Shown here piece after piece: positions 1-11,549 of a DNA stretch of 64,000 nucleotides. A program made the position numbers and the translations under genes. Source of the DNA: Stutzerimonas balearica DSM 6083. GTDB lineage: Bacteria; Pseudomonadota; Gammaproteobacteria; Pseudomonadales; Pseudomonadaceae. The DNA lies in assembly GCF_000818015.1 (NCBI RefSeq), contig NZ_CP007511.1:4129501-4193500 (forward strand). The letters run 5' to 3'. Below the pieces are notes generated by a model. The model did no database searches, was not told the DNA's origin, and saw only the letters and a list, made by a program, of their open reading frames with translations. Each line of letters starts with the position of its first letter. The first letter of the stretch is position 1.

Positions 1-2082
1 ACCAGCCGGGCGGAACAGGCCCTGCAGGCACAGAATCACGCCGCCGCCCTTACGGCGCTGCGGCAGGCCCGGGCGCTCGCACCGGCGGATCCTTGGCTGG
101 CCTATCGACTGGCCAACCTGCTTGAGGAGCAGGGCCAGCGACGTCAGGCCGATGCCGTATTCGCAGACCTGCTGCTGCGCCAGCCCGGCGACCCCACTGC
201 CCACTATGCCCATGGGCTCTACCTGGCGGCAGCCCAACGCGACGTTGCTGCCTTGGCAACGCTCGGCGACGTTGCCCCAGAACTATGGGACGAAGGTATG
301 CGCACGCTCGCCGCTCGCGTCCAGCGTCGCCAGTTGCTAGAACGTGCTGAAACGCTGCGCGCCAGCGGGCGCGAGGCCGCCGCGGTCGGGCTGATCGAAC
401 ACGCGGTGCGCGAGAATGGCGGCCCACCTGATGATCTCGTCATGCTGGCCGACTGGGCGGCGAGCCGGGGTGAGCCTGACAAGGCGCTCGACTACCTGCA
501 ACAGGCCTTGACGCTCGATCGTCAGCATGCCGGCGCACGCCTGGCCCGTATCGAGGTACTGGTGGCCGCCAACCGCCTCGCCGAGGCACGCGATAGGCTC
601 GTGCACGACGTGCCGCAGCTGGCTGCAGGGGACATCAATGGGCGTCGCCGACTGGCCAACAGCTGGGCAGCGGTCGGCGAACTCGCAACCGCCCGTACGC
701 AGCTGATCGCGCTCGAACGCCAGCAGGCGGAGGCCGATCCTCTGTTGCGCCGTGATACCGCCCGCCTGCTGCGCGACAGCGAGCCGCAGCAGGCCATCGG
801 CCTCTACCGACAGGCCATGCTCGAAGCCGGGCTGCTGGCGGGTGCCGACGACGCAGCGAGCATGACAGCGGCAACGCGTACCGACGCGAACGACGACTGG
901 CTCGCGCGCAGCCTGCGCAGCGACCTGGCCGAGCTGTACCAGGCGCAGAATCCGACCCTGACGCTGCAGCACCACTTCGGCTGGCGCAACGACGACGGCA
1001 CGCCCGGCATCTCGGAACTGAAGTCCAACACCACACTGCTCCACCTGCAATGGCCGGGCGCCGGCCAGCGACGCTTCCTACGTGCCGAGCGCATCGATCT
1101 CAACGCCGGCTCGCTCGAAGCCGACCGGCAAACCGGTCGCGGTCCTGACTTCGGCGCCTGCCGCGAGACCGATGGCTGTGATGGCAAGCGCCAGCAAACC
1201 GATGCCTTGATGCTGGCGGGGGGGATCGGCAACGATCGGCTGGCGCTCGACGCCGGGTTCAGCCAGGGTTTCGAAATCGACAATCTGTTCGGCGGACTGA
1301 GCGCCAACGGTGATCTCGGCCCGCTGGGCTGGTCGCTCACCGCTTCCCGCCGACCGATGAGCAACTCGCTACTGTCCTTTGGCGGCAGCGTCGACCCGGC
1401 CACCGACACGCGCTGGGGGGCGGTCACCGCCAACGGTGCCAGCCTTGGCCTGAGCGTGGATGAAGGCGGCGCCCATGGCGTCTGGGCCAACCTTGGCCAG
1501 CACTGGCTGCGCGGCGAAAGAGTTGCCGACAACCAGCGGTTCACCGGTATGGCCGGCTACTACTACAAGTGGCTCGACCGCGTGGACGAACGCCTGCGCA
1601 CGGGCCTGACGTACATCCACTTCAGCTACGAGCGCGACCTCAGCGGCCATACGCTGGGTCAGGGCGGCTACTGGAGCCCTCAACGCTACGACTCCATCGG
1701 CGTACCGGTCAGCTATGCCTGGCGCAACGCGGAGTGGTCCATTCTGCTCGAAGGCGGTTTGGGATGGGCAGTCTCGAGCAGTGACGATAGCCGCCGCTAC
1801 CCGCTAGACGAGCTGAACGCCCGGCTCCCGATCATTTCACCGCAGGCAGCCAGCGAAGTGAGCGAGGGCTCGACCAGCCGCGGCGTCAGCTACCGCCTGC
1901 AAGGCCTGTTCGAGCGTCGCCTGACCGATCACTTCGTGCTCGGCGGTGCATTCAACTGGGTCTACAGCGAGGACTACGCGCCGAGCAGTGCACTGCTCTT
2001 TCTGCGCTATCACTTCGCACCGTGGCGCGGCGACCTGTCCTGGCCGGTGGAGCCGCTGCAGCCATACGCCGAATTCCGCTGA
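1..2082 (+). CDS. bcsC: Cellulose synthase operon protein C, BcsC (5' end outside window)
   Basis: The reading frame is open from base 1, so the start lies upstream of the window. The first ~280 visible residues are alpha-helical TPR-like repeats rich in Ala, Leu and Arg (for example LAYRLANLLEEQGQRRQADA). The last ~300 residues have the Gly/aromatic alternation of an outer-membrane beta barrel and end in YHFAPW...PLQPYAEFR, typical of the BcsC C-terminal family. Known role of the family: the periplasmic TPR scaffold and outer-membrane pore through which bacterial cellulose is exported. The rest of the bcs operon would lie upstream. The next gene, tex, is unrelated, so this is probably the last gene of the operon. 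Confidence 0.88.
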   Translation, partial: TSRAEQALQAQNHAAALTALRQARALAPADPWLAYRLANLLEEQGQRRQADAVFADLLLRQPGDPTAHYAHGLYLAAAQRDVAALATLGDVAPELWDEGMRTLAARVQRRQLLERAETLRASGREAAAVGLIEHAVRENGGPPDDLVMLADWAASRGEPDKALDYLQQALTLDRQHAGARLARIEVLVAANRLAEARDRLVHDVPQLAAGDINGRRRLANSWAAVGELATARTQLIALERQQAEADPLLRRDTARLLRDSEPQQAIGLYRQAMLEAGLLAGADDAASMTAATRTDANDDWLARSLRSDLAELYQAQNPTLTLQHHFGWRNDDGTPGISELKSNTTLLHLQWPGAGQRRFLRAERIDLNAGSLEADRQTGRGPDFGACRETDGCDGKRQQTDALMLAGGIGNDRLALDAGFSQGFEIDNLFGGLSANGDLGPLGWSLTASRRPMSNSLLSFGGSVDPATDTRWGAVTANGASLGLSVDEGGAHGVWANLGQHWLRGERVADNQRFTGMAGYYYKWLDRVDERLRTGLTYIHFSYERDLSGHTLGQGGYWSPQRYDSIGVPVSYAWRNAEWSILLEGGLGWAVSSSDDSRRYPLDELNARLPIISPQAASEVSEGSTSRGVSYRLQGLFERRLTDHFVLGGAFNWVYSEDYAPSSALLFLRYHFAPWRGDLSWPVEPLQPYAEFR

Positions 2083-2187
2083 GCGTCGGCAGCCGCTCAT
2101 TCGCGAGTCCACCCCGTGGCGGTGGCAGGTATACTGCCGCCCTTTCCGGCCGGACGGCCGTTTCATCCCCGCCAGCAGGACCCCGAG

Positions 2188-4500
<2,313 letters not shown>

Positions 4501-4502
4501 GC

Positions 4503-4892
4503 ATGAGCATTCAAGTCGAGGCGGTGGGTAGCTCCAGCGCCTTCGGCCGCCTGCTCGGCCTGGAGATCCATCAGGTCGGCCAGGGCGAGGCCGTGCTCGG
4601 CCTGACCATGCACGACGGCTTGCGCAATCTGCACGGCAAGCTGCACGGCGGCGCACTGTTCTCGCTGATCGACACGGCCATGGGTCAGGCCAGCCACAGC
4701 CTGGGCGACGGCTCGCCGAACAGCGTGACGCTCGAATGCAAGGTCAACTACATCCGCCCGGTCACCGACGGCGAACTGCGCTGCCGCGCCTGGGTGGTGC
4801 ATGGTGGCCGGCGCACCCAGGTGCTCGAAGCCGAGGTGCATCAGGGCGACAAGCTGATCGCCAAGGCCCAGGCGACCTTCGCCTGCCTGTAA
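4503..4892 (+). CDS. PaaI-family hotdog-fold thioesterase
   Basis: A 129-residue protein of the usual size for a single hotdog domain. The core reads [25 protein letters not shown], the conserved HGG(A/x)xxxLxDxAxG signature of PaaI/DUF4442-type acyl-CoA thioesterases, followed by a second strand region [18 protein letters not shown]. It probably hydrolyses an acyl- or aryl-CoA in the cytoplasm; the substrate cannot be read from sequence. The start lies 2 bases after the tex stop and its AGGAAA ribosome-binding site is in the tex 3' end, so the two are co-transcribed and probably translationally coupled. A strong terminator follows. Confidence 0.85.
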   Translation: MSIQVEAVGSSSAFGRLLGLEIHQVGQGEAVLGLTMHDGLRNLHGKLHGGALFSLIDTAMGQASHSLGDGSPNSVTLECKVNYIRPVTDGELRCRAWVVHGGRRTQVLEAEVHQGDKLIAKAQATFACL

Positions 4893-4901
4893 TACCGGCC
4901 G

Positions 4902-4926
4902 AAGCGCGGCAACCCCGCGCTTTTTC
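4902..4926 (+). terminator. Rho-independent terminator after the tex-thioesterase pair
   Basis: An 8-bp stem, AAGCGCGG (4902-4909) with CCGCGCTT (4915-4922), a 5-base loop and a T run (4921-4925). It separates the tex unit from gshA. Confidence 0.8.
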
Positions 4927-4999
4927 TTGTCGTCTGGCGCTTGAAGCCGCCGAGCCGCCCCCCCATATTGGCCCGACTGTCGGTGAAGGAATCCACACC

Positions 5000-6574
5000 T
5001 TGAGCGATCTTCTCTCCCATCGTCTGGCATTGCTGGCCGAGCACTCCAACCTGCCCCTGCTCCGCCAATGCCTGCACGGGATCGAGCGCGAATGCCTGCG
5101 CGTCGACAGCCACGGCCAGTTGGCCCTGACGCCGCACCCGTCGATGCTGGGCTCGGCACTGACCCATCCGCATATCACCACGGACTATTCCGAAGCGCTG
5201 CTGGAGTTCATTACCGGCACTGCCAGCGACCCGCAGCAGACCCTCGACGAGCTCGACGCCATCCACCGCTTCACCTACACGCGGCTGCAGGACGAGCTCC
5301 TGTGGAGCCCGTCGATGCCCTGCCCGCTGCCGGACGAGGCCGACATCCCCATCGCCGAGTACGGCCGCTCCAATGTCGGCCGGCTCAAGCATGTCTACCG
5401 TCAGGGCCTGGCGCTGCGCTATGGCAAGACCATGCAGTGCATCGCCGGGATCCACTACAACTTCTCGCTGGCCGAAGGCATCTGGCCCTTGCTGCAGGCC
5501 GACGACGGCGATCGCCGTTCGCCGCAGGCCTACCAGTCCTCGCGCTACATCGCGCTGATCCGCAACTTCCGCCGCTACAGCTGGCTGCTGATGTACCTGT
5601 TCGGCGCCTCGCCGGCACTGGACAAGGGCTTCCTGCGCGGCCGCCCGCACCAGCTCGAGCAGCTCGACGCCGATACCCTCTACCTGCCCTACGCCACCAG
5701 CCTGCGGATGAGCGACCTGGGCTACCAGAACAATGCCCAGGCCGGCCTGACGCCCTGCTACGACGACCTCGACAGCTACACCGAGAGCCTGCACGCCGCG
5801 GTGTCCACGCCTTACCCGCCCTACGCGGCGCTGGGTATCAAGGACGCCGCGGGCAACTGGCGGCAGCTCAACACCAACGTGCTGCAGATCGAGAACGAGT
5901 ACTACTCGAACATCCGCCCCAAGCGCGTCACCGCCACCGGCGAGCGCCCGCTGCAGGCGCTGCGCGCACGCGGCATCCAGTACATCGAAGTGCGCTGCCT
6001 GGACATCAACCCGTTCCTGCCGCTGGGCATCGACCTGGCCGAGGCGCGCTTCCTCGACGCCTTCCTGCTGTTCTGCGCGCTCGACGAAAGCCCCTGCCTG
6101 GCCGCCTGCGAATGCGGCGCGGCCACCGACAACTTCCTGCGCGTGGTCAACGAGGGCCGGCGTCCGGGTTTGACCCTGCGCCGCGGCGAGCAGGAGGTCG
6201 GCCTGCAGCAGTGGGCCGGCGAGCTGCTCGAACGCATCGGCCTGGTCGCCGCGCAGCTCGACCAGAGCCTGGGCGGCGAGGGCCACGCCCAGGCGCTGGC
6301 CGAGCAGCGGGCCAAGGTCGCCGACAGCCGCCTGACACCCTCGGCGCAGGTACTGCAGGCCATGCGCGACACGGGCGAGAGTTTCACCCGCTTCGCCATG
6401 CGCCAGACGTTGCGCCACGCCGAGTATTTCCGCAGCCGCCCGCTGCCGGATGGAGCGCTCGCCCGCTTCGAACAGGCCGCGCGCGAGTCGCTGCAGCAGC
6501 AGGCCGCCATCGAGGCGGCCGACAGCCAGGACTTCGACAGCTTCGTCGAGCAGTATCAGCGGAGTCTGGGGTAG
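5000..6574 (+). CDS. gshA: Glutamate-cysteine ligase GshA
   Basis: Catalyses the ATP-dependent ligation of L-glutamate and L-cysteine, the first step of glutathione synthesis. The start chosen is a TTG at 5000 with GAAGGA 10 bases upstream, giving 524 residues, which matches the ~527-residue Pseudomonas enzymes; there is no suitable ATG nearby. Recognisable proteobacterial GCS stretches include GIERECLR near residue 30, [31 protein letters not shown] and [13 protein letters not shown]. It stands alone between terminators or REP sequence. The weak start codon may keep expression modest. Confidence 0.93.
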   Translation: MSDLLSHRLALLAEHSNLPLLRQCLHGIERECLRVDSHGQLALTPHPSMLGSALTHPHITTDYSEALLEFITGTASDPQQTLDELDAIHRFTYTRLQDELLWSPSMPCPLPDEADIPIAEYGRSNVGRLKHVYRQGLALRYGKTMQCIAGIHYNFSLAEGIWPLLQADDGDRRSPQAYQSSRYIALIRNFRRYSWLLMYLFGASPALDKGFLRGRPHQLEQLDADTLYLPYATSLRMSDLGYQNNAQAGLTPCYDDLDSYTESLHAAVSTPYPPYAALGIKDAAGNWRQLNTNVLQIENEYYSNIRPKRVTATGERPLQALRARGIQYIEVRCLDINPFLPLGIDLAEARFLDAFLLFCALDESPCLAACECGAATDNFLRVVNEGRRPGLTLRRGEQEVGLQQWAGELLERIGLVAAQLDQSLGGEGHAQALAEQRAKVADSRLTPSAQVLQAMRDTGESFTRFAMRQTLRHAEYFRSRPLPDGALARFEQAARESLQQQAAIEAADSQDFDSFVEQYQRSLG

Positions 6575-6725
6575 TAGGAGCCGGAGTGAGGCTGCGCGGT
6601 AGAGATCAGCGGTCGCCAGGTGCGGCCGCCTTTTCTTTGGCGCCGTGCAAGGCGCAACCTGCAGGCCGGGCGAGCAAAGCGCGGCGTCGGGCATAGAGGC
6701 GCGCGCCGAAACCTCACCCAAACAA

Positions 6726-6757
6726 GGTGGAAAACGCTGCGCGGTTTTCCACCCTAC
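6726..6757 (-). repeat. REP-like palindrome with GTAG head
   Basis: Arms GGTGGAAAAC (6726-6735) and GTTTTCCACC (6744-6753) form a perfect 10-bp stem with an 8-base loop. Read on the minus strand the hairpin is preceded by GTAGG, the arrangement seen in REP elements linked to RAYT transposases. A related copy lies at 47608-47644. It sits in the 287-bp space between convergent gshA and argA, where no other feature was found, and may also terminate transcription. Confidence 0.6.
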
Positions 6758-6861
6758 GGTTGTTCTGGCCTCTTACGGGGCGGCTGCCAACAGGAACTCG
6801 CCAATCGCCAGGAACGCAAGCCTTCGGCCCCCCAAGTCGCAGGTCATCTGCGATCGCGGCA

Positions 6862-8160
6862 CTACAGACTCTTTTCGAAAATCTTCGAATTGCGCTGGAA
6901 GTTGTACAGCGAAGCCCGCGCCGCCGGCAGCCGTTCGACGCCGATCGGCTCGAAGCCGCGCTCGCGGAACCAGTGCGCGGTGCGCGTGGTGAGCACGATG
7001 AGCTTTTTCAGCCCCAGCTTGCGGGCGCGCTCCTCGATGCGCTCGAGCAGCTCGTCGCCGCGCCCGCCATGGCGGTATTCCGGATTGACCGCCAGGCACG
7101 CCAGCTCGCCGGCGTCCGAGTCGGCGATCGGATAGAGCGCCGCGCAGGCGATGATCAACCCGTCGCGCTCGACGATGCTGAACTGCTCGACCTCGCGCTC
7201 GAGCACCTCGCGCGAGCGGCGCACCAAGATGCCCTGTTCCTCCAGCGGGGTGATCAGATCGATCAACCCGCCGACGTCCTCGATGGTCGCCTCGCGCAGC
7301 TGTTCGAACTGCTCCTGGGTCACCAGGGTGCCGGCGCCGTCACGGGTGAACAGCTCGTTGAGCAGCGCACCGTCGTCGGCGTAGCTGACCACATGGCTGC
7401 GCCGCACGCCGCCGCGGCAAGCCTGGGCGGCGGCATCGAGCAGCTCGGCCTGATACTGGCTGCCGAGGCGCTGGACGTAGGCCGGGATCTGTTGCGGGCG
7501 CAGTTCGCGCACCAGCTGGCCGTCTTCGTCGAGCATGCCCGGCTCGGCACCGTAGAGCACCAGCTTGTCGGCGCTGAGATCGATCGCCGCACGCGTGGCG
7601 ACGTCCTCGCAGGCCAGGTTGAAGATCTCCCCGGTCGGCGAATAGCCCAGCGGCGACAGCAGCACGATGGTGCGTTCGTCGAGCAACCGGCCGATGCCCT
7701 TGCGGTCGATGCGTCGCACCTCGCCGGTGTGGTGGTAGTCGACGCCGTCGAGCACGCCGATCGGCCGTGCAGTGACGAAGTTGCCGCTGGCCACGCGCAG
7801 CCGCGCGCCCTGCATCGGCGAAGCGGCCATGTCCATCGACAGCCGCGCTTCCAGCGCGATGCGCATCTGCCCGACCGCATCGATCACGCATTCGAGCGTC
7901 TGCGCGTCGGTGATGCGCAGGTCGCGGTGAAAGCGCGGCTCGATACCCCGCGCCGCCAGGCGCGCCTCGATCTGCGGACGCGAGCCGAACACCAGCACCA
8001 GGCGCACGCCAAGGCTGTGCAGCAAGACGAGGTCGTGGACAATGTTGGCGAAGTTCGGGTGCGCGACCCCGTCGCCGGGCAACATCACCACGAAGGTGCG
8101 CTCACGGTGCGAATTGATGTAGGGCGAGGAGTCGCGAAGCCAGGTGACGTAGTCGTGCAT
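6862..8160 (-). CDS. argA: Amino-acid N-acetyltransferase (N-acetylglutamate synthase) ArgA
   Basis: Makes N-acetylglutamate from glutamate and acetyl-CoA, the first step of arginine synthesis. The 432-residue protein has an amino-acid-kinase-like N-terminal domain (~1-280, beginning HDYVTWLRDSSPYINSHRER), which in the classical enzymes carries arginine feedback inhibition, and a C-terminal GNAT domain (~290-430) with LACLAVNPEYRHGGRGDELL as the acetyl-CoA-binding loop. It lies 29 bases downstream of argE on the same strand, forming the argE-argA pair found in Pseudomonas. Confidence 0.95.
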   Translation of the reverse strand: MHDYVTWLRDSSPYINSHRERTFVVMLPGDGVAHPNFANIVHDLVLLHSLGVRLVLVFGSRPQIEARLAARGIEPRFHRDLRITDAQTLECVIDAVGQMRIALEARLSMDMAASPMQGARLRVASGNFVTARPIGVLDGVDYHHTGEVRRIDRKGIGRLLDERTIVLLSPLGYSPTGEIFNLACEDVATRAAIDLSADKLVLYGAEPGMLDEDGQLVRELRPQQIPAYVQRLGSQYQAELLDAAAQACRGGVRRSHVVSYADDGALLNELFTRDGAGTLVTQEQFEQLREATIEDVGGLIDLITPLEEQGILVRRSREVLEREVEQFSIVERDGLIIACAALYPIADSDAGELACLAVNPEYRHGGRGDELLERIEERARKLGLKKLIVLTTRTAHWFRERGFEPIGVERLPAARASLYNFQRNSKIFEKSL

Positions 8161-8189
8161 GCGGAAATCCGTGTGCTGTCGCGCTGCGC

Positions 8190-9344
8190 TCAGGCGTGGG
8201 CCGGACGCAGGCAGTAATGTTCGATCAGGCTGCGCAGCAGGCCGAGGGTCGGTTCGATACGCGCAAGTTCCAGGTATTCGTCGGGCTGGTGCGCACAGGC
8301 GATGTCGCCGGGGCCGAGCACCAGCGTCTGGCAGCCGAGCTGCTGAAGATAAGGCGCTTCGGTGGCGAACGCTACCGCCTCGGCCTGGTGCCCCGTCAGG
8401 CGTTCGGCCAGGCGCACCAGCTCGCTGTCAGCCCGCTGTTCGAAGGCCGGCACGCTGGGGAAGATCGGCCCCAGGTCGATCTTCACCTGGTGCTGCTCGG
8501 CGACCGGCGCCAGCCGCTGGCGGATCGCCGCGCGCAGGCTTTCGGCATCCATCCCCGGCAGCGGGCGCAGGTCGAATTCCAGCGCGCACTGGCCGCAGAT
8601 GCGGTTGGGATTGTCGCCGCCGTGGATGCAGCCGAGGTTGAGCGTCGGCGTCGGCACGTCGAACAGCGGATTGCTGTACTCGCGCTGCCACTGCCCGCGC
8701 AGCGCGATCAGCTCGCCGAGCGCGGCATGCATCGCTTCCAGCGCGCTGTGGCCGTAGGCCGGGTTGGAGGAGTGGCCGCTCTGCCCGAGGATATCCAGAC
8801 GCTCCATCATGATGCCCTTGTGCAGCCGCACGGGGCGCAGGCCGGTGGGCTCGCCGATCACCGCGGCGCGCCCCAGCGGCCGCCCGGCGGCAGCCAGCGC
8901 ACGGGCGCCGGACATGGAGCTTTCCTCGTCACAGGTGGCGAGGATCAGCAGCGGCTGGCGGAACGGTTGGTCGAGCAGCGTGCGCACCGCCTCGATGGCC
9001 AGGGCGAAGAAGCCCTTCATGTCACAGCTGCCCAGCCCGTACCAGCGATCATCGGCCTCGCGCAGCCGTAGCGGGTCACTGTTCCACAGGCCGGCATCGT
9101 AGGGCACGGTGTCGCTGTGGCCGGCCAGCACCAGACCGCCGGGGCCGCTACCGTAGCTGGCCAGCAGGTTGAACTTGCCGGGGGCGACTTGCTGGGTCTC
9201 GCAGGCGAAGCCGAGGTCGCCGAGCCAGGCGGCGAGCAGCTCGATCACCGGCCGGTTGGTCTGGTCCCAGTGCGGTTGCGTGCAGCTCACCGACGGCGCG
9301 GCGATGAGCGCGGCGAACTGCTGCTTGAAGTCGGGAATGGCCAC
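8190..9344 (-). CDS. argE: Acetylornithine deacetylase ArgE
   Basis: An M20-family metallopeptidase homologue that removes the acetyl group from N-acetylornithine. The start is a GTG (V-AIPDFKQQFAALIA) with a perfect AGGAGGT six bases upstream; the open frame extends a further 55 codons upstream, but those have no ribosome-binding site and low-complexity content. Metal-binding motifs of the family are visible: LVLAGHSDTVP, WYGLGSCDMKGFFA and ATCDEESSMSGA. 384 residues is the normal length. The gene is first in an operon with argA. Note that Pseudomonas can also recycle the acetyl group through ArgJ. Confidence 0.93.
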   Translation of the reverse strand: MAIPDFKQQFAALIAAPSVSCTQPHWDQTNRPVIELLAAWLGDLGFACETQQVAPGKFNLLASYGSGPGGLVLAGHSDTVPYDAGLWNSDPLRLREADDRWYGLGSCDMKGFFALAIEAVRTLLDQPFRQPLLILATCDEESSMSGARALAAAGRPLGRAAVIGEPTGLRPVRLHKGIMMERLDILGQSGHSSNPAYGHSALEAMHAALGELIALRGQWQREYSNPLFDVPTPTLNLGCIHGGDNPNRICGQCALEFDLRPLPGMDAESLRAAIRQRLAPVAEQHQVKIDLGPIFPSVPAFEQRADSELVRLAERLTGHQAEAVAFATEAPYLQQLGCQTLVLGPGDIACAHQPDEYLELARIEPTLGLLRSLIEHYCLRPAHA

Positions 9345-9416
9345 CGAAGCTACCTCCTGAAGGTTGCGGCCCTTCAGTGAAGCATGAAACGGGCCGCGAG
9401 CGGCGCCAAAACAGCA

Positions 9417-9438
9417 GCGCCCCGTCGAAACGGGGCGC
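9417..9438 (-). terminator. Terminator after the phosphate transporter gene
   Basis: A perfect 8-bp stem GCGCCCCG / CGGGGCGC with a 6-base loop; on the minus strand it is followed by TGCTGTTTT. It lies between the phosphate transporter gene stop and the argE promoter region. Confidence 0.7.
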
Positions 9439-9456
9439 GCGCGACAGCCGGTGGGC

Positions 9457-10722
9457 TCAGGTGAAGATGAACTTGAGAACAGTGAAGAACACGATGGCGA
9501 GGAAGGCACCGGCCGGCAGGGTGATCAGCCAGGACATGAAGATCGAGCCGACCACGCCCAGGTTCAGCGCACCGATCCCGCGCGCGATGCCGATACCCAG
9601 CACCGCGCCGACCAGCGTGTGGGTGGTCGAGACCGGCAGGCCGATGGCCGAGGCGCCGACCACGGTGGTCGCGGTAGCCAGCTCGGCGGCGAAGCCACGG
9701 CTGGGCGTCAGCTCGGTGATTTCCTTGCCGATGGTGGCGATCACCTTGTAGCCGTAGGTGGCCAGGCCGATGACGATACCGACCGCGCCGAGCAGCAGCA
9801 CCCAGCCCGGTACCGCGGATTTGGCGGCGATCTCGGCCGCGCCTTCGGACTGGATGACGCCAACAATTGCTGCCAGCGGGCCGACCGCATTGGCCACGTC
9901 GTTGGCCCCGTGGGCAAAGGCCATGGAGCAGGCGGTGAAGATCATCAGCACGGCGAAGACCTTTTCCACACTGGCGAAGTGGAAGGTCTTGTCGGCTTCC
10001 AGGTCCAGCTTGATGCGGCTGAGCAGCGCGACGCCGAGCAGCGCAACCAGCACGCCGATACCCAGCGCTACCAGCACGCCCTGCTCGCTGGTCAGCTGCA
10101 GGCCGACGTGCTTGAGCCCCTTGGTCACGGTCATCAGCGCGACCATGAAGCCGGTGAGGAACATGTACAGCGGGACGAAACGCTTGGCGTTCTCGAACGG
10201 GTGATCGGTGTTGATGATCAGCTTCTGCACGCTCATGAACAGACCGAAGGCGACCACCCCCGAGAGCATCGGCGTGACCACCCAGCTGGCGACGATCGGG
10301 CCGATGGCCTCCCAGTGCACCGCATCGAGCGAGACGCCGACCGCGGCGAAGCCGATCACCGCGCCGACGATCGAGTGGGTGGTGGAAACCGGCCAGCCCT
10401 TCATGGTGGCGATCAGCAGCCAGGTGCCCGCGGCCAGGAGCGCCGACATCATGCCCAGCACCATCAGGTCCGGGGCGATCACCTGGGCGTCGACGATGCC
10501 GTTCTTGATCGTTTCGGTGACTTCGCCGCCGGCCAGGTAGGCACCGCAGAACTCGAAGATCATGGCGATGAAGATCGCCTGCTTGATGGTCAGCGCGCGC
10601 GAGCCGACCGAGGTGCCCATGGCGTTGGCCACGTCGTTGGCACCCACGCCCCAGGCCATGAAGAAACCGAACGCGCAGGCGAGTACCAGGAGTACGAGGC
10701 CGTAATCCGAGATGAGAGACAT
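9457..10722 (-). CDS. PiT-family inorganic phosphate transporter
   Basis: A 421-residue polytopic inner-membrane protein with about ten hydrophobic segments. Two copies of the PiT signature are present: GANDVANAMGTSVGSRALT near the N-terminus and AHGANDVANAVGPLAAI in the second half, with matching PVSTTHSIVGAVIG and PVSTTHTLVGAVLG repeats, the internal duplication expected for low-affinity phosphate:cation symporters. It lies 39 bases downstream of a DUF47 protein on the same strand, the standard partner of PiT carriers, so the pair should act together in phosphate uptake. Whether it should be called pitA or pitB cannot be decided here. Confidence 0.93.
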   Translation of the reverse strand: MSLISDYGLVLLVLACAFGFFMAWGVGANDVANAMGTSVGSRALTIKQAIFIAMIFEFCGAYLAGGEVTETIKNGIVDAQVIAPDLMVLGMMSALLAAGTWLLIATMKGWPVSTTHSIVGAVIGFAAVGVSLDAVHWEAIGPIVASWVVTPMLSGVVAFGLFMSVQKLIINTDHPFENAKRFVPLYMFLTGFMVALMTVTKGLKHVGLQLTSEQGVLVALGIGVLVALLGVALLSRIKLDLEADKTFHFASVEKVFAVLMIFTACSMAFAHGANDVANAVGPLAAIVGVIQSEGAAEIAAKSAVPGWVLLLGAVGIVIGLATYGYKVIATIGKEITELTPSRGFAAELATATTVVGASAIGLPVSTTHTLVGAVLGIGIARGIGALNLGVVGSIFMSWLITLPAGAFLAIVFFTVLKFIFT

Positions 10723-10761
10723 AGAAGAATTACCTGTTGAACCCAGAAAGGACGCTGGCGC

Positions 10762-11439
10762 TTAGCGCGCCAGCAATTGTTCCAGTCGGTTGCCGACTCG
10801 CTCGGCCCGGTCGGCCACGTCGCCAATCCACTCGATGATCTTGTAAAGGAAGATCACGTCCACCGGCGGAAGGTCCTTTTCCAGCTTGTACAGGCTGCGG
10901 CGTACCGTGACCTGCATGCGGTCGGTGTCACGCTCGATTTCCTCGAGCTCCTCGACCATTTTCTCGACCAGCGTCGCCTCTCGGCCACTGAAGCCGGTCT
11001 CGAGCAACGAATCCAGTTCCTTGAGCGCCTTCAGGGCCTGGGCGCTGGCATCCACGCTGCGCTGCACGTAGGCGAGCATCTGCGGCTGCAGGTCCTGCGG
11101 GACCTTCATGCAGCGGCCCAGGATCAGGCCGGCGATGTCCTTGGCACGGTTGGCGATTTTGTCCTGTACACTCAGCAAATCCAGCAGATCGGAGCGCGGA
11201 ACCGGCAGGAACAGGCTTTTCGGCAGGTGCTGGCGGACGCTCTTCTTGAGCTTGTCGGCCTCGTTCTCCAGCTGGGCCATCTCTTTCTGGATCTGCTCGA
11301 CACGCTCCCAGTCCTCGGCCATGACCGCCTGGAAGAGCGGCACCAGGTTGGCAGCACATTCGTGAGACTTGGCCATGTGCTGCTGCATCGGCCCGATGGG
11401 CGAGCGGCCGAACAGGCTGACGAAAGGATTGACTGGCAT
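10762..11439 (-). CDS. DUF47 / TIGR00153 PhoU-like protein, partner of the phosphate transporter
   Basis: A 225-residue, mostly helical protein. The start is placed at MPVNPFVSLFGRSPIGPMQ, which matches the family's typical opening; an upstream in-frame start would add 20 residues. The repeated acidic helical pattern (EQIQKEMAQLENEADKLKK, VEKMVEELEEIERDTDRMQ) is the PhoU-like metal-binding fold. Members usually sit immediately upstream of PiT transporters, as here, and are thought to regulate them. No enzymatic motif was seen. Confidence 0.88.
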   Translation of the reverse strand: MPVNPFVSLFGRSPIGPMQQHMAKSHECAANLVPLFQAVMAEDWERVEQIQKEMAQLENEADKLKKSVRQHLPKSLFLPVPRSDLLDLLSVQDKIANRAKDIAGLILGRCMKVPQDLQPQMLAYVQRSVDASAQALKALKELDSLLETGFSGREATLVEKMVEELEEIERDTDRMQVTVRRSLYKLEKDLPPVDVIFLYKIIEWIGDVADRAERVGNRLEQLLAR

Positions 11440-11549
11440 AGGGTGGGCCCCGGTTTCAAAGAGGCGCCAAGTATACGGACGTGCCCGAACACCCGCCACC
11501 GCGTGAAAGAAAGCTGAAACAACTCACACTATAGGCATCTGTCGGCACC